A DNA stretch of 22,800 nucleotides from a virus: the IMG/VR virus record IMGVR_UViG_3300006919_000491, positions 1 through 22,800 of that record; one strand, written 5' to 3'. Positions 20,107 to 22,800 of the stretch are shown here, one piece after another (position 1 is the first letter of the stretch; each line of letters begins with the position of its first letter). The notes beneath the pieces are model-generated. The model searched no databases, was not told the DNA's origin, and saw nothing but the letters and a program-made list of their open reading frames with translations. Both the position numbers and the translations under genes were made by a program.

Positions 20107-22695
20107 ATGGCAACAGTAATTCAGATAAAAAGAAGTTCGGGAACTTCGGCACCAAGTACACTGAAACTTGGAGAATTAGCTTACACCTACGGAACTGGTT
20201 CACAAGGAAACTTAGGTGACAGATTATTTGTAGGTGAAGGAGGCGTTGACGGTAACGGTGACGCTAATAATATAACAGTAATAGGTGGTCAATATTTTAC
20301 AGACAAACTAGACCACGTTGACGGTACATTAACAGCAAACTCAGCAATAACAGTTGATACAAATAAAGCTATTGATGAACTGTTTATAGGAAATTCAACC
20401 ACAATCGGTGGTACTATCAAGTTTAACGAAGGTACAGATAACGGTACAAATTTTATTGCCTTAAAATCTCCAAACAATGTATCATCATCTACAACCTTTG
20501 TTTTACCTAACGGCGACGGTTCTTCAGGACAATTTTTAACAACTGACGGTTCTGGTAATTTATCATTTGCAACAGTAACACAAACTTTATCTATCGCTGC
20601 TGATAGTGGTTCAAACGACTCAGTAAGTACAGGTGAAACAATCACATTTACAGGTGATACAGGTATTTCAACAAGTGTTACAGATAATGAAATTACAATT
20701 GACTTAGACGACACAGCAGTAACACCAGGTTCTTATGGTTCTGCTTCAGCAATTCCAACTTTCACTGTAGACCAACAAGGTCGTTTAACAGCTGCAAGTA
20801 CAGTTAACGTTGCTACATCATTAACATTAGTTGATGAGTCTTCAACAGCAACAACAATTGATTTATTAACCGACACACTTAAAATTTCAGGCGGTACTGG
20901 TCTTGCAACTTCGGTTTCAGGCGACACATTAACAATAGACTTTGATGACAATGCTGTATTTAACGGCCTTGATATGAATGGTACTGAGTTAATTTTAGAC
21001 GCTGACCAAGACACAACAATTACTGCTGATACGGATGACCAAATAGATTTTAAAATTGGTGGTAATGATATTTTAACAGTAACACCAGGTGTTTTAGACC
21101 TTAAAAATGATGGTTCAACTGTTTCAAAAATATTATTATATTGTGAATCAAGTAATGCTCACGCACAAACACTTATAGGTGCACCACACTCAGAAAATGC
21201 AACTAATACTTTAACACTACCAAGTTCAGGTGGTGATGCTAAATTAGTTTCAACATCTTCAACAGCTACACTTACAAATAAAACAATTAATAGTAATGCA
21301 AATACTTTACATATTGATTTAGATGACTTAGCTACGTTTACTGGTACACTATCCGAGTTTAACGCAGGATTACAAGGTGACAGTTTTGCTGCTCTAGCTG
21401 CAACTCAAACCTTAACTAATAAAACTATAAATGGACCTGATAACACAATTACTAATTTAGTAAATGCTAACTTATCTGGCTCTGCTGGAATTACAAATGC
21501 TAACTTAGCAAATCCATCAATCACAATTGGTTCTGATGAACAAGCATTAGGTTCTACAATCACAGACTTAAATGGTATCACTTCTTTAGATGTAGATAAT
21601 ATCACAGTTGATGGAAATACAATTTCGACAACTAATACAGACGGTGATTTAGTTTTAGATCCAAACGGTAATGGTACAGTTGATGTAAATAATAGTAGAA
21701 TTACAAACGTAAATGATCCAAGTTCAGATCAGGACGCAGCTACTAAAGCATATGTTGATAGTGTTGCAAACGGTTTAGATGTTAAAGAATCTTGTGCTGT
21801 TGCTACTACAGGAAATTTAACAGCAACTTATGATAATGGTGCAGGTACTTTAACTGCTACATCAAATGGTGCATTATCAATTGATGGTGTAACACCAAGT
21901 GTTAGTGATAGAGTTCTTGTTAAAGATCAATCAACAGCAACTCAAAACGGTATTTACACAGTTACTACAGTAGGTGACGGTTCAACAGTATTTGTACTTA
22001 CAAGAAGTCCAGACGCAGACACAGCTGCTGAATTAACAGGCGGTACTTTCTTCTTCGTAGAACAAGGTACAGCAAACGCAGATAACGGTTATGTTGCAAC
22101 TCACAACGGCACGCCAACATTTGGTTCTACAAATATTACATTTGCTCAGTTCTCAGGTGCAGGTCAAATTAGTGCTGGTGACGCATTAACTAAAACAGGT
22201 AACCAATTAGATGTTGCAGTTGATGACAATTCAATTGAAGTATCAAGTGATGCTCTACAAGTTAAAGCATTAGGTATTACAAATGCAATGTTGGCTGGTT
22301 CTATTGCAAATGCGAAGTTAAGTAATTCATCAATCTCAATTGGTGGTATTACATTTAACTTAGGTGATACAGATGCAACGCCAGCTTTAGACTTATCTGA
22401 TGCGACAAGTTATCCAACAAGTTCACTTGTAGGTACTATTGATAATAACCAATTAACAAACTCTATTGTTTCATTTTCAGATGACAGTTCGACAACAGTT
22501 GATATAGACTTAGGTGCTACTTTAGCAATTGCAGGAGGTGAAGGTATTGACGCAACAATTTCAGGTACAACACTTACAATTGCGGGAGAGTTAGCAACAA
22601 CATCAAATAAAGGTGTTGCTTCATTTAGTTCTGATAACTTTGCAGTTTCTTCAGGTGCTGTTACAGTTACACAATTAGATGGCGGAACATTTTAA
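20107..22695 (+). CDS. Long tail-fibre protein with Mtd-type N-terminus (862 aa)
   Basis: Residues 1-45 (VIQIKRSSGTSAPSTLKLGE, then LAYTY and GDRLFVG) match the small N-terminal domain seen in Mtd-like and other receptor-binding fibres. The shaft is modular: three beta repeats of the VDESST/TLTISGG type (~161, 239, 787), two TLTNKTIN repeats (~384, ~431), TDGSGNLSFATV (~148), and a classic fibre segment (RITNVNDPSSDQDAATKAYV, then SVANGLDVKESCAV, VLVKDQSTATQNGIYTV, FAQFSGAGQISAGDALTKTG; ~531-705). It ends TVTQLDGGTF. RBS AGGGAG precedes the ATG. No obvious variable tip or chaperone domain is seen, so the receptor-binding part may be another protein. Recognition of host is inferred from family knowledge. 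Confidence 0.88.
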   Translation: MATVIQIKRSSGTSAPSTLKLGELAYTYGTGSQGNLGDRLFVGEGGVDGNGDANNITVIGGQYFTDKLDHVDGTLTANSAITVDTNKAIDELFIGNSTTIGGTIKFNEGTDNGTNFIALKSPNNVSSSTTFVLPNGDGSSGQFLTTDGSGNLSFATVTQTLSIAADSGSNDSVSTGETITFTGDTGISTSVTDNEITIDLDDTAVTPGSYGSASAIPTFTVDQQGRLTAASTVNVATSLTLVDESSTATTIDLLTDTLKISGGTGLATSVSGDTLTIDFDDNAVFNGLDMNGTELILDADQDTTITADTDDQIDFKIGGNDILTVTPGVLDLKNDGSTVSKILLYCESSNAHAQTLIGAPHSENATNTLTLPSSGGDAKLVSTSSTATLTNKTINSNANTLHIDLDDLATFTGTLSEFNAGLQGDSFAALAATQTLTNKTINGPDNTITNLVNANLSGSAGITNANLANPSITIGSDEQALGSTITDLNGITSLDVDNITVDGNTISTTNTDGDLVLDPNGNGTVDVNNSRITNVNDPSSDQDAATKAYVDSVANGLDVKESCAVATTGNLTATYDNGAGTLTATSNGALSIDGVTPSVSDRVLVKDQSTATQNGIYTVTTVGDGSTVFVLTRSPDADTAAELTGGTFFFVEQGTANADNGYVATHNGTPTFGSTNITFAQFSGAGQISAGDALTKTGNQLDVAVDDNSIEVSSDALQVKALGITNAMLAGSIANAKLSNSSISIGGITFNLGDTDATPALDLSDATSYPTSSLVGTIDNNQLTNSIVSFSDDSSTTVDIDLGATLAIAGGEGIDATISGTTLTIAGELATTSNKGVASFSSDNFAVSSGAVTVTQLDGGTF

Positions 22696-22712
22696 TTTTT
22701 AAAAGGAATTAA

Positions 22713-22800
22713 ATGGCTACAATTATAAAATTAAAAAGGTCAACATCAGCATCCAGTATTCCTACTGTTTCTGATTTAGTTGATGGTGAAGTTGCCTTAA
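22713..22800 (+). CDS. Start of a second tail-fibre gene (3' end outside window)
   Basis: The ATG at 22713 follows AAAAGGA with good spacing and lies 17 bases after the 862-aa fibre. The readable residues, MATIIKLKRSTSASSIPTVS then LVDGEVAL, match the layout of the preceding fibre's N-terminus (M-A-T-x-I-x-(I/L)-K-R-S, then a short Ser-rich stretch and G-E-(L/V)-A). It is therefore a paralogous fibre whose body lies to the right of the window. Confidence 0.78.
   Translation, partial: MATIIKLKRSTSASSIPTVSDLVDGEVAL

Noticed and set aside
20107-22695. Diversity-generating retroelement suggested by the Mtd-like fibre N-terminus
   Set aside because: No reverse transcriptase, template repeat or adenine-biased variable region is seen in the window.

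Overview
The window is a stretch of the late structural region of a T4-like marine myophage (Caudoviricetes). The main evidence is a collinear baseplate module: PAAR spike tip, gp25, gp6, a large protein in the gp7 position, gp8, and a 2032-residue protein with a DUF4815-type N-terminus in the gp10 position. Late-promoter octamers (TATAAATA or NATAAATA) occur in most intergenic gaps, and the DNA is strongly AT-rich. The host is unclear. The 3' end of a pstS gene at the left edge reads like the alphaproteobacterial (SAR11-like) type. A glutamine riboswitch of the glnA/Downstream-peptide class lies 165 bases further on, and that class is best known from cyanobacteria and their phages. Both a pelagiphage and a cyanophage remain possible.

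Left part (1-2230), accessory and regulatory: the pstS 3' end; a 42-codon ORF whose start lies between the arms of a perfect 12-bp inverted repeat that overlaps a late promoter; a late promoter feeding directly into the glutamine aptamer; and the 65-residue basic peptide it controls. Next comes a leftward three-gene unit (1761 to 940) with a near-consensus sigma70 promoter (TTGACT-17-TATAGT) and an intrinsic terminator reading leftward. Two small rightward ORFs follow, a lipoprotein-like one and a zinc-ribbon one.

Middle (2229-15560), baseplate: a small conserved protein, the PAAR tip, gp25, gp6, the gp7-position protein, a 96-residue fibre-like protein, gp8 and the 2032-residue protein. Genes overlap or sit a few bases apart. 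Late promoters stand before gp25, the 96-residue gene and gp8.

Right part (15562-22800), fibres and adhesins: a coiled-coil protein, small fibre modules, and a 122-residue structural protein behind a cluster of five late-promoter octamers. Then come a chimeric adhesin (TIG-like, two Ig-like and a glycine-rich tip), three small proteins, another fibre connector, an 862-residue tail fibre and the start of a second fibre with a related N-terminus.

Together the products would build the baseplate and host-recognition apparatus. The left part carries host-metabolism functions (phosphate uptake, glutamine sensing) and small regulators. No tRNA, CRISPR array, insertion sequence or integrase was seen, and no gap longer than 300 bases lacks a gene.
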